Assembly: GCF_042646165.1 (NCBI RefSeq)
Contig: NZ_JBHRTC010000004.1
Direction: 5' to 3' (one strand)
DNA length: 64,000 bases
From: Microbaculum marinum
Lineage (GTDB): Bacteria; Pseudomonadota; Alphaproteobacteria; Rhizobiales; Tepidamorphaceae
Part shown: one piece after another, positions 12,127 to 20,035 of the stretch
Layout: each line of letters starts with the position of its first letter
Numbering within the stretch: the stretch's first letter is position 1
Program-made: the position numbers and the translations under genes
Notes under the pieces: model-generated
Databases searched by the model: none
Told to the model about the DNA's origin: nothing
Seen by the model: the letters and a program-made list of their open reading frames with translations, nothing else

Positions 12127-12304
12127 AAATCGTTGTTTTTTGTCTTGATTCAGTTCGTCTCTGTGTCACCGTGCGGAACTAGGAATAAAGTCCTTGTGCA
12201 GCGTGCCGCTCCTGTGCTAGTTTGCTCAGACACTCGACACATGCGCCCGTGACCGGCCGCCGCCTATTCGGCAGCGGTTGGTGTTTGCGCCCTCCCCCTT
12301 CCCA

Positions 12305-12411
12305 GTCATCCCGGCCAAGCGCATCAGCGCGCTGAGCCGGGATCGCCCGGGGCCGCAGCGCTTTGGGGTGGGGCGATCCCGGACAATCGCTGGTGCGATT
12401 TCCGGGATGAC
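12305..12411. repeat. Dispersed palindromic repeat, GTCATCCCGG ... CCGGGATGAC
   Basis: GTCATCCCGG at 12305-12314 is the reverse complement of CCGGGATGAC at 12402-12411, bounding a GC-rich element with an internal CCGGGATCGC / GCGATCCCGG pair. Elements with these ends are abundant between genes in Rhizobiales genomes (recall). It is the first of four palindromic blocks that fill the gene-free stretch 12180-13062. Confidence 0.7.
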
Positions 12412-12461
12412 GATGGAGGGGTGTCCATGCGGCTAACGGCATGTCCGAAAGCCCGGGCCTG

Positions 12462-12572
12462 TATGGTTCGAGACGCTAGCGTCCGAGACGCGAGCCGTTG
12501 GCTCGCTCCTCACCATGAGGATTTTTCTCTGAGCCTGATCCTCATCCTGAGGAGCCGCCGAAGGCGGCGTCT
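12462..12572. repeat. Dispersed repeat with CTCATCCTGAGGAGC core
   Basis: Begins ATGGTTCGAGACGC and contains CCTCACCATGAGG and CTCATCCTGAGGAGCCGCCG followed by GGCGGCGTCTC, the layout of a common intergenic palindromic repeat of Rhizobiales and relatives (recall). Contains several short self-complementary segments; no coding signal. Confidence 0.6.
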
Positions 12573-12654
12573 CCCCCGGGTCCGCGCTGAAGCGCGGCCC
12601 GAGGGCGGGCTCCGGATCGAGGCCGCTGCCCTTGCATCCATCACCGTCCAGGCT

Positions 12655-12810
12655 TCAGCGCTCAGAGCCGGGATCGCAGAGCCACTGCGCCCTTCGTGGC
12701 TCCCCGATCCCGGATAGCCGCCGAGACATCGGATGTTTCCGATGTCTCGATTCGACGAGGACATCGGGAGCACCCGTTTCCGGGGTGCGGGTTCCGGGAT
12801 GACGCGAGCG
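12655..12810. repeat. Palindromic repeat block with an 11-bp perfect hairpin
   Basis: Contains GAGCCGGGATCGC and CGATCCCGGAT facing each other, then a perfect 11-bp stem CGAGACATCGG (12722-12732) / CCGATGTCTCG (12739-12749) with a 6-nt loop, then CCGGGATGACGCG. The ends match the element at 12305-12411, so this looks like a second, diverged copy of that family. No gene seen. Confidence 0.6.
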
Positions 12811-12842
12811 ACTTAAGACCCAGGTTCCAGCCGCACGACGGG

Positions 12843-12995
12843 CGCCCACCTCTCCCGTGGGGAGAGGTCGGCACCGGAGGTGCCGGGTGAGGGGTTCGGG
12901 CGACAGCCGCATTCCTCGACGCCCCCTCACCCGCTCGCTTCGCGTCGACCCCGGATCAGGTCCGGGGCAGGCTCTCTCCCCGCCGGGGAGAGGTG
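12843..12995. repeat. Dispersed repeat bounded by CTCTCCCC / GGGGAGAG hairpins
   Basis: ACCTCTCCC-GTG-GGGAGAGGT (12848-12868) at one end and CTCTCCCC-GCC-GGGGAGAG (12974-12992) at the other, with GGTGAGGGG and CCCCTCACC in between. This type of 'CCTCTCCC...GGGAGAGG' element is frequent between genes in Rhizobiales (recall). It lies directly before the regulator remnant at 13063. Confidence 0.65.
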
Positions 12996-13062
12996 GGTGC
13001 TTGCGGCGACTGCCAGAGCACACGAAGACCACCTTCCCGCCTGGAACACCGGAGCTCACCCC

Positions 13063-13269
13063 ATGCCCCGCCTGGCCGAGGACCGGCTGGCGCTGGTGCG
13101 CCAGCTTTACGAAGCCTCCGAACTCACCATCGCCGAGATCGCCATCGTGGCCGCGGGAACGAGGGGGCGGGCCGCGCGTTGGTGTCCGGCGTTTCGGGAC
13201 GGGCTCTGCTGGCCTGTCGCGACGCGCGTTCGGGCGAGTTGTACGGTCCGCCGGGGAGGATCCCGGTGA
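13063..13269 (+). pseudogene. Remnant of a small helix-turn-helix protein
   Basis: The ATG at 13063 opens MPRLAEDRLALVRQLYEASE followed by LTIAEIA, which resembles the first helices of small HTH proteins that pair 'EDRLALVRRLYE' with an AEIA recognition unit. After about 27 residues the sequence degenerates into Arg-rich frame noise, so only the N-terminus survives. It lies at the end of the repeat-rich stretch. The assignment rests on a short similarity. Confidence 0.4.
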
Positions 13270-13402
13270 AGGGCCGGGACGGCGACGCCGGATGCGGGCG
13301 CGCCCGGGTGGAGATCCGGGGACGTTTACCGATTGGGGTCAATTTTGCGGCATGGTCGGGCCGGGCGCGGCCGATACGGCCGCAGGAAGAGGAGAATTGC
13401 AG

Positions 13403-13789
13403 ATGAGGCGCGCGCGTACGATTGCCGTCGGCGGGACACTCGCCGCACTGGCCGCCGGGATCGCCGGCTGTGCGGACAGGGGCACCTATGTCGGCCCGCC
13501 CGGCCAGCCCCAGCCGATGAGCATCGAGGGCGAATGGATCGGCGCCGACGGCGCCTCGGTGTCGCGGTTTGCCGGCGGTACCTTCACCACATCGATGATC
13601 TCCACCGGCGAGATCCTCGCCAACGGCAGCTACCGGATGACGGCGCCGCAGACGGTGTCGATCTCGATGCACTCGGTGGTGCGGCAGACGACCAGCACGG
13701 TGACCTGCGCCGTCGCCTCGGCCGTGCAGATGATGTGCACCGCCCAGGACGGCCGCCAGTTCTCGCTGACCCGCCGCGCGGCGGGATAG
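13403..13789 (+). CDS. Omp10-like outer-membrane lipoprotein
   Basis: A 128-residue lipoprotein: signal peptide MRRARTIAVGG..., lipobox IAG-C23, then a small beta-rich domain. It follows the Brucella Omp10 pattern (IEGEWIG, GGTFTT, VSISMHSVVRQTTSTVTC, and a C-terminus QFSLTRRAAG), including two cysteines likely to form a disulfide. GAGGAG precedes the ATG at 13403. Omp10 is a surface-exposed outer-membrane lipoprotein of Rhizobiales; its biochemical role is not settled. The gene is convergent with the first potassium-channel gene, 22 bp away. Confidence 0.8.
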   Translation: MRRARTIAVGGTLAALAAGIAGCADRGTYVGPPGQPQPMSIEGEWIGADGASVSRFAGGTFTTSMISTGEILANGSYRMTAPQTVSISMHSVVRQTTSTVTCAVASAVQMMCTAQDGRQFSLTRRAAG

Positions 13790-13811
13790 CGGGGCCCGGC
13801 ACTGCCGGCGG

Positions 13812-14963
13812 TCAGACGACGGTGAAGGTCGAGACGCCGGCCAGGCGGGCGGCGAGCTCGGGGCTGGCGGCGGAGACGGCGTCGATGTCGTCGCCGGCCA
13901 GCACCAAAAGCTGCGTCGCCTCGATGGCGCGCACGCGCGCGTCGATCTGGTCGAGGTTGCGGGCATGCACCTCGCCGAAATGCTCGCCGTGAGCCAGCTC
14001 GGTGATCTCGCCGCGGTGGTCGATCGACACCTTGCCCGAGACGACGAAGAAGATCGCCCGCGGCACCTGGCCGCGCGGCACGACGATCTCGCCCGCCTCG
14101 ACGGCCTTGGCCCTGAGCTTCGGCACGATGTCGGCGAGCGTCGCGGCATCCAGCGTCGAGAAGGCCGGCAGCCGCGCGACCATGCCCCAGGTGACGACGA
14201 AGGCGCGCCGCCGGATCACCTCGATGAAGGCGGTGGCGAAGATGCCGACCGGCAGCGCCAGCATGAGGATGCCGGCGATCATGGTGAAGCCGCCGATGAT
14301 CTGGCCGATCGAGGTGACCGGCACGACGTCGCCGTAGCCGACCGTGGTGATGGTGGCGACCGCCCACCACATCGCCTCGGGGATCGAGCCGAACTTGTCG
14401 GGCTGCACCGCGCCCTCGGCCGCGTACATCGCCGAGGCGGCGATGACGATGCCGCCGCACAGCACCACGAAGCAGGCGACGAGGCCGTGGCGCTCGGCGC
14501 GGATCGCCTCGACCAGCGACGACAGGCCGGGCGAATAGCGGGCGAGCTTGAGGAAGCGCAGCAGCCGCAGCATCGCCAGCGCCCGCATGTCGGTGCCGGC
14601 GACGTGGACGACGAAGAACGGCACCAGCGCGATCAGGTCGATCAGTGCGGCGGGGGTGACGACGTAGCGCATCCGCGCCCGCCACGGCGACATGCCGCGG
14701 TAGTGCGGGCTTTCCACGCAGGCCCACAGCCGCGCCACGTACTCGACGCCGAACACGATCAGCGACACCGCCTCGATGACCCGGAAGTCGGCGGGAAACA
14801 GCCAGGACAGCTTGCGGTCGGTATAGAGGATCGCCGTCACCACGTTGATGACGATCACGGCGACGATGATCCGGTAGACGGCGCGCGCCACCCGGTCGTC
14901 GGGATCCTCGCGCTCGAGGATCGCGTAGACCCGGCGCCGAAGCGGATCGGCGGTGCCGCTCAT
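13812..14963 (-). CDS. Cyclic-nucleotide-gated-type potassium channel, CNBD lacking the phosphate-binding Arg
   Basis: A 383-residue six-helix ion channel. S4 is weakly charged (RALAMLRLLRFLKLARY, 127-143), and the filter TTVGYGD is at 206-212, so it conducts K+. The tail from about 270 is a cyclic-nucleotide-binding domain as in MlotiK1. In the phosphate-binding cassette GEHFGEVHARN is followed by IDARVRA where the canonical form is RTASVRA, so the Arg that binds the cyclic phosphate is missing; it may not bind cNMP in the usual way. ATG at 14963. It is paralogous to the channel at 16851-18134 with the subtilase gene between. Confidence 0.88.
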   Translation of the reverse strand: MSGTADPLRRRVYAILEREDPDDRVARAVYRIIVAVIVINVVTAILYTDRKLSWLFPADFRVIEAVSLIVFGVEYVARLWACVESPHYRGMSPWRARMRYVVTPAALIDLIALVPFFVVHVAGTDMRALAMLRLLRFLKLARYSPGLSSLVEAIRAERHGLVACFVVLCGGIVIAASAMYAAEGAVQPDKFGSIPEAMWWAVATITTVGYGDVVPVTSIGQIIGGFTMIAGILMLALPVGIFATAFIEVIRRRAFVVTWGMVARLPAFSTLDAATLADIVPKLRAKAVEAGEIVVPRGQVPRAIFFVVSGKVSIDHRGEITELAHGEHFGEVHARNLDQIDARVRAIEATQLLVLAGDDIDAVSAASPELAARLAGVSTFTVV

Positions 14964-15204
14964 GATCCTGCCATTGGTCGCTGCCCCCGCGAATCAGGCG
15001 ACGATGATAGGCCCGCGCGGCCCGGCGACGAACGGGTTCTTTCAGCCGGTCCGATGCCGCCGGCCACGAGGCAGCCCGGCCTTGCATCCGCCGCCGGCAG
15101 GCCGCTAAGGTCGGCGCTCGCGGGCAGCCGGCGCGCGTGTACCGGCGGATGCCGGACAGCCCTGCGCCGGCCCCCGTCGCACCGGCTGCCGGGCGGGCCA
15201 TAGA

Positions 15205-15258
15205 GGCCAGTCATCCGGGCCAGTCATCCGGGGCCAGTCGTCCGGCGCCAGTCGTCCG
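15205..15258. repeat. Four 13-14-bp tandem repeats upstream of the subtilase gene
   Basis: GGCCAGTCATCCG (15205-15217), the same again (15218-15230), GGGCCAGTCGTCCG (15231-15244) and GCGCCAGTCGTCCG (15245-15258). They lie 42 bp before the subtilase start, in the 336-bp divergent spacer 14964-15299 that holds no gene I can support. Confidence 0.75.
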
Positions 15259-15299
15259 GGGCCCCACCCTGCCCCGCCATCCTGACCATGGGGGACCCA

Positions 15300-16820
15300 A
15301 TGCACCTGCCGACCACCTTCGCCGCGTTCGCAGCCGCCGCCGTTTCCGCCGTGCTGGCATGCGGGGGCGCCGCCAACGCACAGACCGCCCTCACCCGCGA
15401 CGGCCTCGAGGTCGCCGCACCGGCGCAGGCGCCGTCGCCGGCCGCGGCGCTGCGCACGCGCGACAGCGTCCGCGTCATCGTCGGCCTCGCCCCGCCGCGC
15501 CCCGAAGCGGGCCGTCCGAATGCACCCGCCACCCGGGCGGCGATCGCCAGCCTGCAGACGGACGTCATCGCCCGCGCCTTCGGGACCGTCCGGGCGACGA
15601 CCGCCGGCGGGACACCTTACGCCATCCGGAGAATGACGAGCATCGCCGCCTTCGCCGCAACCGTCGGCGAGGCCGAACTGGAGCGGCTCGAGGCCGAGCC
15701 GCGGGTCGACAGCATCAGCCTCGACCGGAAGGTCTATCCCCGGCTCGACCAGTCGACGGCGCTGATCCAAATGCCCCGGGCGTGGAAGGCTCCGACGAAG
15801 GCGCGCGGCGGCGGCCACGCGGTGGCGATCGTCGATACCGGCGTCAACCTGCACCACCCGTTCCTGAAGCCGAAGCGGATCATCGCGCAGGCCTGCTTCT
15901 CGGGCTATGCCAACCCCGAGCTCAGCTTCTGCCCGAACGGCGGACCGGTGCAGATCGGCGGCAAGTCGGGCGGCAACTGCCCGATGGACTACGACGACGG
16001 CTGCGACCACGGCACCCACGTCGCCGGCATCGCCGCCGGCTTCAACACGGACCGGGCCGCCGGCGGACCCAAGAAGGGCGTCGCCTACCAGTCCCGCATC
16101 ATCGCCGTGCAGGTGTTCCAGAAGGACGAGGACGAGGACGAGGAGGATCCGGACATCAGCGCCTCGGGCGACGACATCCTCGCCGCGCTCGACTGGCTGT
16201 ACACGAACCGCGCCGAGTTCGAGGTGCCGCTGGAGGCGATCAACATGAGCATCGGCGGCCTCGCTCCCGAATTCGGCGATTGCAGCGACGCCATTCCGCC
16301 GATCTCGCAGGTCATCAAGCGGCTGCGCAAGGCCGGCATCGCGACGGTGATCTCGTCGGGCAACGAAGGCTACATCAACGCCGTCGTCTGGCCGGCGTGC
16401 ATCCGCGCGGCGGTGACTGTCGGCGCCACAACCAAGGCGACGGCCGCCGAGCCGGAGCGCATCGCCAGCTATTCCAACACCGGCAAGCTGCTCGACCTGC
16501 TGGCGCCCGGCGGCGACTACCGGTACCCGGTGGACGCGGACTTCCCGCGCGAGATCCTGTCGTCGGTTCCCGGCAAGCGCTACGAGGGATTCCAGGGCAC
16601 CTCGATGGCCGCCCCCCACATTGCCGGCGTGTTCACCGCGATCCGCTCGGTCGAGGGCTGCGAAGCAACCGGCGTCGGCAAGATCCTGAAGGCGCTGAAG
16701 AGGACCGGCAAGCGGGTGCCGGACGTCGTCTACAAGACGAAGAAGCGCGCCAACGTGGCGCGGGCGCTGCGCCGGCTCGACTGCGCCGCCCCGGCAAGCC
16801 GGACCGCCGCCGCCCGGTAG
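15300..16820 (+). CDS. Secreted subtilisin-like serine protease (S8)
   Basis: About 506 residues: signal peptide (MHLPTTFAAFAAAAVSAV... to ANAQ), an I9-like pro-region with a VRVIVGL strand, then a peptidase S8 domain with the triad D179 (IVDTG), H237 (DHGTHVAGI) and S435 (GTSMAAPH), and the oxyanion Asn at 355 (SSGNEG). There are several cysteine pairs and an acidic loop (DEDEDEEDPD). It should be exported and mature by cleaving its pro-peptide. ATG 15300 is preferred over 15288 because GGGGGA is spaced for it. It sits between two paralogous K+ channel genes; substrate unknown. Confidence 0.9.
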   Translation: MHLPTTFAAFAAAAVSAVLACGGAANAQTALTRDGLEVAAPAQAPSPAAALRTRDSVRVIVGLAPPRPEAGRPNAPATRAAIASLQTDVIARAFGTVRATTAGGTPYAIRRMTSIAAFAATVGEAELERLEAEPRVDSISLDRKVYPRLDQSTALIQMPRAWKAPTKARGGGHAVAIVDTGVNLHHPFLKPKRIIAQACFSGYANPELSFCPNGGPVQIGGKSGGNCPMDYDDGCDHGTHVAGIAAGFNTDRAAGGPKKGVAYQSRIIAVQVFQKDEDEDEEDPDISASGDDILAALDWLYTNRAEFEVPLEAINMSIGGLAPEFGDCSDAIPPISQVIKRLRKAGIATVISSGNEGYINAVVWPACIRAAVTVGATTKATAAEPERIASYSNTGKLLDLLAPGGDYRYPVDADFPREILSSVPGKRYEGFQGTSMAAPHIAGVFTAIRSVEGCEATGVGKILKALKRTGKRVPDVVYKTKKRANVARALRRLDCAAPASRTAAAR

Positions 16821-16850
16821 CAATGGCGCTTGCGCCGGCGCCCCTGCAGA

Positions 16851-18134
16851 TCAGCCGCCGGGCTCCTCCGGCCCGGCGCCGAGCTCCTCGGCGATGATGT
16901 CGCCGCCGCGCACGACGCGCTCCCGGCCGAGCCGCGCATCGGCGATCTTGCGGATGCGTTGGCCGATGTCGGGGTTGCGCTCCAGCAGGACGTGGAAGTC
17001 GTCGGCCGACAGCACCAGCAGGTTGACGCGGGTGACGGCGACGACGGTGGCGGAGCGGCGCGACTTCTTCAGGACCGCAATCTCGCCGAAGAAATCGCCG
17101 GCGCCGAGCCTGACGGTGGAGTCCTTCAGGTCGAGCTGGACCTCGCCGCTGGCGATGAAATACATCGCCTCGGCGACCTCGCCGCGCCGCACCACGGTGC
17201 TGCCCGGAGGCAGCGTGCGCGCCTTCAGCAGGTTCATGATCTCGGCGATCTCGGAGGCGTTGAGCGTCGCAAACAGCGGCACCCGGGCGACCATGCCCCA
17301 GTTCACCACGAACTCGCGGCGGTGCACCTCCTGGACGAAGGCAGTCGCCACGATGCCGAGCGGCAGCGCGAACATCGCCAGGCCGAACAGCATGATGACG
17401 CCACCGAGGACGCGGCCACCGGGGGTCAGCGGCACGACGTCGCCGTAGCCGACCGTGGTCAGCGTCACCACCGCCCACCACAGCGCCTGCGGGATCGAGC
17501 CGAACGCATCGGGCTGGGCGTTGCGCTCCACCGCGTACATGACGGCGGCGGCCACCAGCACCATCCCGGCCATGATGATCAGGCTGGCGGCCAGCGCCCG
17601 CCATTCCGTCCTGACGGCGCGCACCAGGCTGCGCAGGCCGGTCGAATAACGGGCCAGCTTGAAGAACCGCACCAGCCGGAAGACGCGCAGGAGGCGCAGG
17701 TCCACCGGCACGATGAAGGACAGGTAGAAAGGCAGGATCGCCAGGAGATCGATGAGCGCGTAGGGCGTCAGCGCGTATTTCAGCCGCGCCCTGCCGGGCG
17801 GCATCGCCGAATACGGCATGTGCTCCGGTGCCACCCAGAGCCGCACGACGTACTCGATGGTGAAGATCGCCACCGAGACCAGCTCGATGACGGCGAACAG
17901 GCGGTGGTACTCGGCATCGAGCGCGGGCACGGTCTCGAAGCAGACGGCGGCGACGTTGACGCAGATCAGCACGATCAGCGCCGCGTCGACGAGCTTCGGC
18001 AGAAGCCGGTCGGTCGGTCCCTCCTCGATGATGTCGTAGGCCGCCTTGCGGGGCGTCCTGGCGACCGCAGCGGCGTGCCGCCCCCTGCCGCGCGTCCGTC
18101 CGGAGGCGAAGATCGCGGCAAACCAGCCGATCAC
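16851..18134 (-). CDS. Cyclic-nucleotide-gated-type potassium channel with intact CNBD
   Basis: A 427-residue channel of the same type as at 13812-14963. A positively charged S4 is at about 147-163 (LRLLRVFRLVRFFKLARY), the TTVGYGD filter at 226-232, and a CNBD from about 300. The phosphate-binding cassette GAGDFFGEIAVLKKSRRSAT keeps the Arg-Ser-Ala that contacts the cyclic phosphate. An N-terminal basic stretch precedes S1. GTG start at 18134 with GGGAGGCG just ahead. It begins 17 bp after the stop of the antiporter gene, so the two probably share a transcript: K+ efflux and a gated K+ channel together. Confidence 0.9.
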   Translation of the reverse strand: MIGWFAAIFASGRTRGRGRHAAAVARTPRKAAYDIIEEGPTDRLLPKLVDAALIVLICVNVAAVCFETVPALDAEYHRLFAVIELVSVAIFTIEYVVRLWVAPEHMPYSAMPPGRARLKYALTPYALIDLLAILPFYLSFIVPVDLRLLRVFRLVRFFKLARYSTGLRSLVRAVRTEWRALAASLIIMAGMVLVAAAVMYAVERNAQPDAFGSIPQALWWAVVTLTTVGYGDVVPLTPGGRVLGGVIMLFGLAMFALPLGIVATAFVQEVHRREFVVNWGMVARVPLFATLNASEIAEIMNLLKARTLPPGSTVVRRGEVAEAMYFIASGEVQLDLKDSTVRLGAGDFFGEIAVLKKSRRSATVVAVTRVNLLVLSADDFHVLLERNPDIGQRIRKIADARLGRERVVRGGDIIAEELGAGPEEPGG

Positions 18135-18151
18135 TGTCCGCCTCCCGGCAT

Positions 18152-19882
18152 TCAGCCCTCCTCGGCCTCGAGCTTGAGGAGTTCCTGCTCGCGCTCCTGC
18201 TCGACGCGCCGCGAGACCGCGTCGTCCGGGTAGCCGAGGCCGGCCAGGACGCGGCCGGCAAGCTGCAGGCTGCCCTCGACCGCCTCCGGCACGACCGCCT
18301 CGGCACCGAGCCGGCGGAGGGCCCTGGCATGGTCGGCATCGCGGGCGCGGGCGTAGACCGGGGCGTTGGGGCGCCGCCTGCAGGCGGCCCGCACCATCAG
18401 TTCGGCATTGTGCGGCGAATCAACGGTCACGATGAAGGCGCGCGCCCTGTCGGCGCCGGCCCTGTCGAGGATCTCCTCGCGGCCGGCATCGCCGAAGTAT
18501 ATCAGCCGGCCGGCCTTGCGCTCCTGGCCGACGAGCCGGGCATCCTGGTCGAGCGCGACGTAGGGAACGTTCTCCGCCTCCAGCACCCGGGCGATGGTCC
18601 GCCCGACGCGCCCGAAGCCGCCGATGACGACATGACCGTCAAGCGCCAGCGGCTCGCGGCCGGGCGTGATCGCGTCGTTCTCGACGGTCTCGAGACGCCG
18701 CCCCACGGTCCGGCTCATGCGGGCGAGCAGCGGCGTCATCGCCATGGTCAGGCTGACCACGACGATCAGGAACTGGCTGGTGCCTGCGGGCAGCAGGCCG
18801 TCGGAGCGGGCGAGGGCAAACACCACGAAACCGAATTCGCCGGCCTGCGACAATAGTATGGCCGCCTCCGCGGCGGTCGCCAGCGGCACGCCGAACATGC
18901 GGGCGGAGACGAAGGTGACGGCAGCCTTCAGCGCCACAAGGCCGAGCACCGCCGGCACGATCCACAGGATCAGGTCGGCGACCACCGCAAGATCTATGCT
19001 CATGCCGACCGTGGTGAAGAACAGGCCCAGCAGCAGCCCCTTGAAGGGGTCCAGATCGACCTCGATCTGGTGGCGGTACTCGCTCTCCGCCAGCAGCAGG
19101 CCGGCGAGAAAGGCGCCGAGCTCCGCCGACAGGCCGGCCGCGTCGGTGCCGATCGCCGCGGCGACGACCGCCAGCAGCACGATCGCCATGATCAGTTCCC
19201 GGCTACCAGTCAGCGCCGCCTGGCGCAGCAGCGGCCGAAGCACGAAGCGGCCGAGCAGCAGGATCGCCGTCACCGCCACGGCGGCCTCGACGAGCGCGAT
19301 GCCGACCTCACGGAGGATATCGCCGTCGGGGTCCGACATCAGCGACACGATGATCAGGGCGGGAACGACCATCAGGTCCTGCATCAGCAGGACCGACAGC
19401 GACACCCGTCCGGTGGGGGACGCGAGCCGGCGCTCCTCGACCAGCAGCTGCATGACGATCGCCGTCGACGACAGCGCCAGCGCCAGCCCGACGACGATGG
19501 CGACCGGCCCCGGCTGCCCCAGAAGGGCGGCCGCCACGGCCACCAGCATCATGGTCAGCACCACCTGGAAGGTGCCGACACCCAGCACGTAGCGCTTCAT
19601 TTCCCAGAGCCGGGCAAAGGACAGCTCGAGGCCGAGCACGAACAGCAGGAAGACGACGCCGAACTCGGCGAAGGGCTCCACCTGCTCGGGTTCGCCGATG
19701 ACCAGGTGGCTGATCAGCGGCACGTCGAACTGCAGGCGGCCGAATCCGAACGGCCCGACGACGACGCCGGCGACGATGAAGCCGAGCACGGTGCCGAGCC
19801 GGAAGCGGTGGAAGATCGGGACGACGACGCCCGCGACGATCAGGAAGACGAGCGCGTCATGGAGCCAGAGCTGATCTTCCAA
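18152..19882 (-). CDS. CPA2 (Kef-type) cation:proton antiporter with TrkA-N domain
   Basis: About 576 residues: roughly twelve transmembrane segments in the first 390 residues (family motif DVPLISHLVIGEPEQVEPFA, and ALSSTAIVMQLL), then a cytoplasmic RCK/TrkA-N domain with the Rossmann signature VVIGGFGRVGRT, and a charged tail. Family members exchange K+ or Na+ for protons and are gated by NAD(H). I prefer TTG 19882 (LEDQLWLHDALVF, with AGGG ahead); an upstream TTG at 19933 is possible. It precedes the second K+ channel gene and follows the icd terminator. Confidence 0.85.
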   Translation of the reverse strand: MEDQLWLHDALVFLIVAGVVVPIFHRFRLGTVLGFIVAGVVVGPFGFGRLQFDVPLISHLVIGEPEQVEPFAEFGVVFLLFVLGLELSFARLWEMKRYVLGVGTFQVVLTMMLVAVAAALLGQPGPVAIVVGLALALSSTAIVMQLLVEERRLASPTGRVSLSVLLMQDLMVVPALIIVSLMSDPDGDILREVGIALVEAAVAVTAILLLGRFVLRPLLRQAALTGSRELIMAIVLLAVVAAAIGTDAAGLSAELGAFLAGLLLAESEYRHQIEVDLDPFKGLLLGLFFTTVGMSIDLAVVADLILWIVPAVLGLVALKAAVTFVSARMFGVPLATAAEAAILLSQAGEFGFVVFALARSDGLLPAGTSQFLIVVVSLTMAMTPLLARMSRTVGRRLETVENDAITPGREPLALDGHVVIGGFGRVGRTIARVLEAENVPYVALDQDARLVGQERKAGRLIYFGDAGREEILDRAGADRARAFIVTVDSPHNAELMVRAACRRRPNAPVYARARDADHARALRRLGAEAVVPEAVEGSLQLAGRVLAGLGYPDDAVSRRVEQEREQELLKLEAEEG

Positions 19883-19981
19883 GGCGCAATATCCCTGCTG
19901 CCGCGATTCAGATGCCGCCCATATTGCCCGCAATCCGGGCCTGCGCGAAGCGCAAGGCGCAAACGCCGCCGGACGGGCAAG

Positions 19982-20008
19982 AAAAAGGGGCGCGGAAAAC
20001 CGCGCCCC
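19982..20008 (-). terminator. Rho-independent terminator of icd
   Basis: On the minus strand a perfect 9-bp stem GGGGCGCGG/CCGCGCCCC (19987-19995 and 20000-20008) with a TTTT loop is followed by five T residues (19986-19982). It lies 28 bp past the icd stop. Confidence 0.9.
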
Positions 20009-20035
20009 CGGGGGTGTCGCCGCGAGACGGCGGCG

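Noticed and set aside
12179..13060. Several overlapping open frames on both strands in the repeat cluster
   Set aside because: They are read-through of palindromic repeats, lack ribosome sites and encode Arg/Pro-rich noise.
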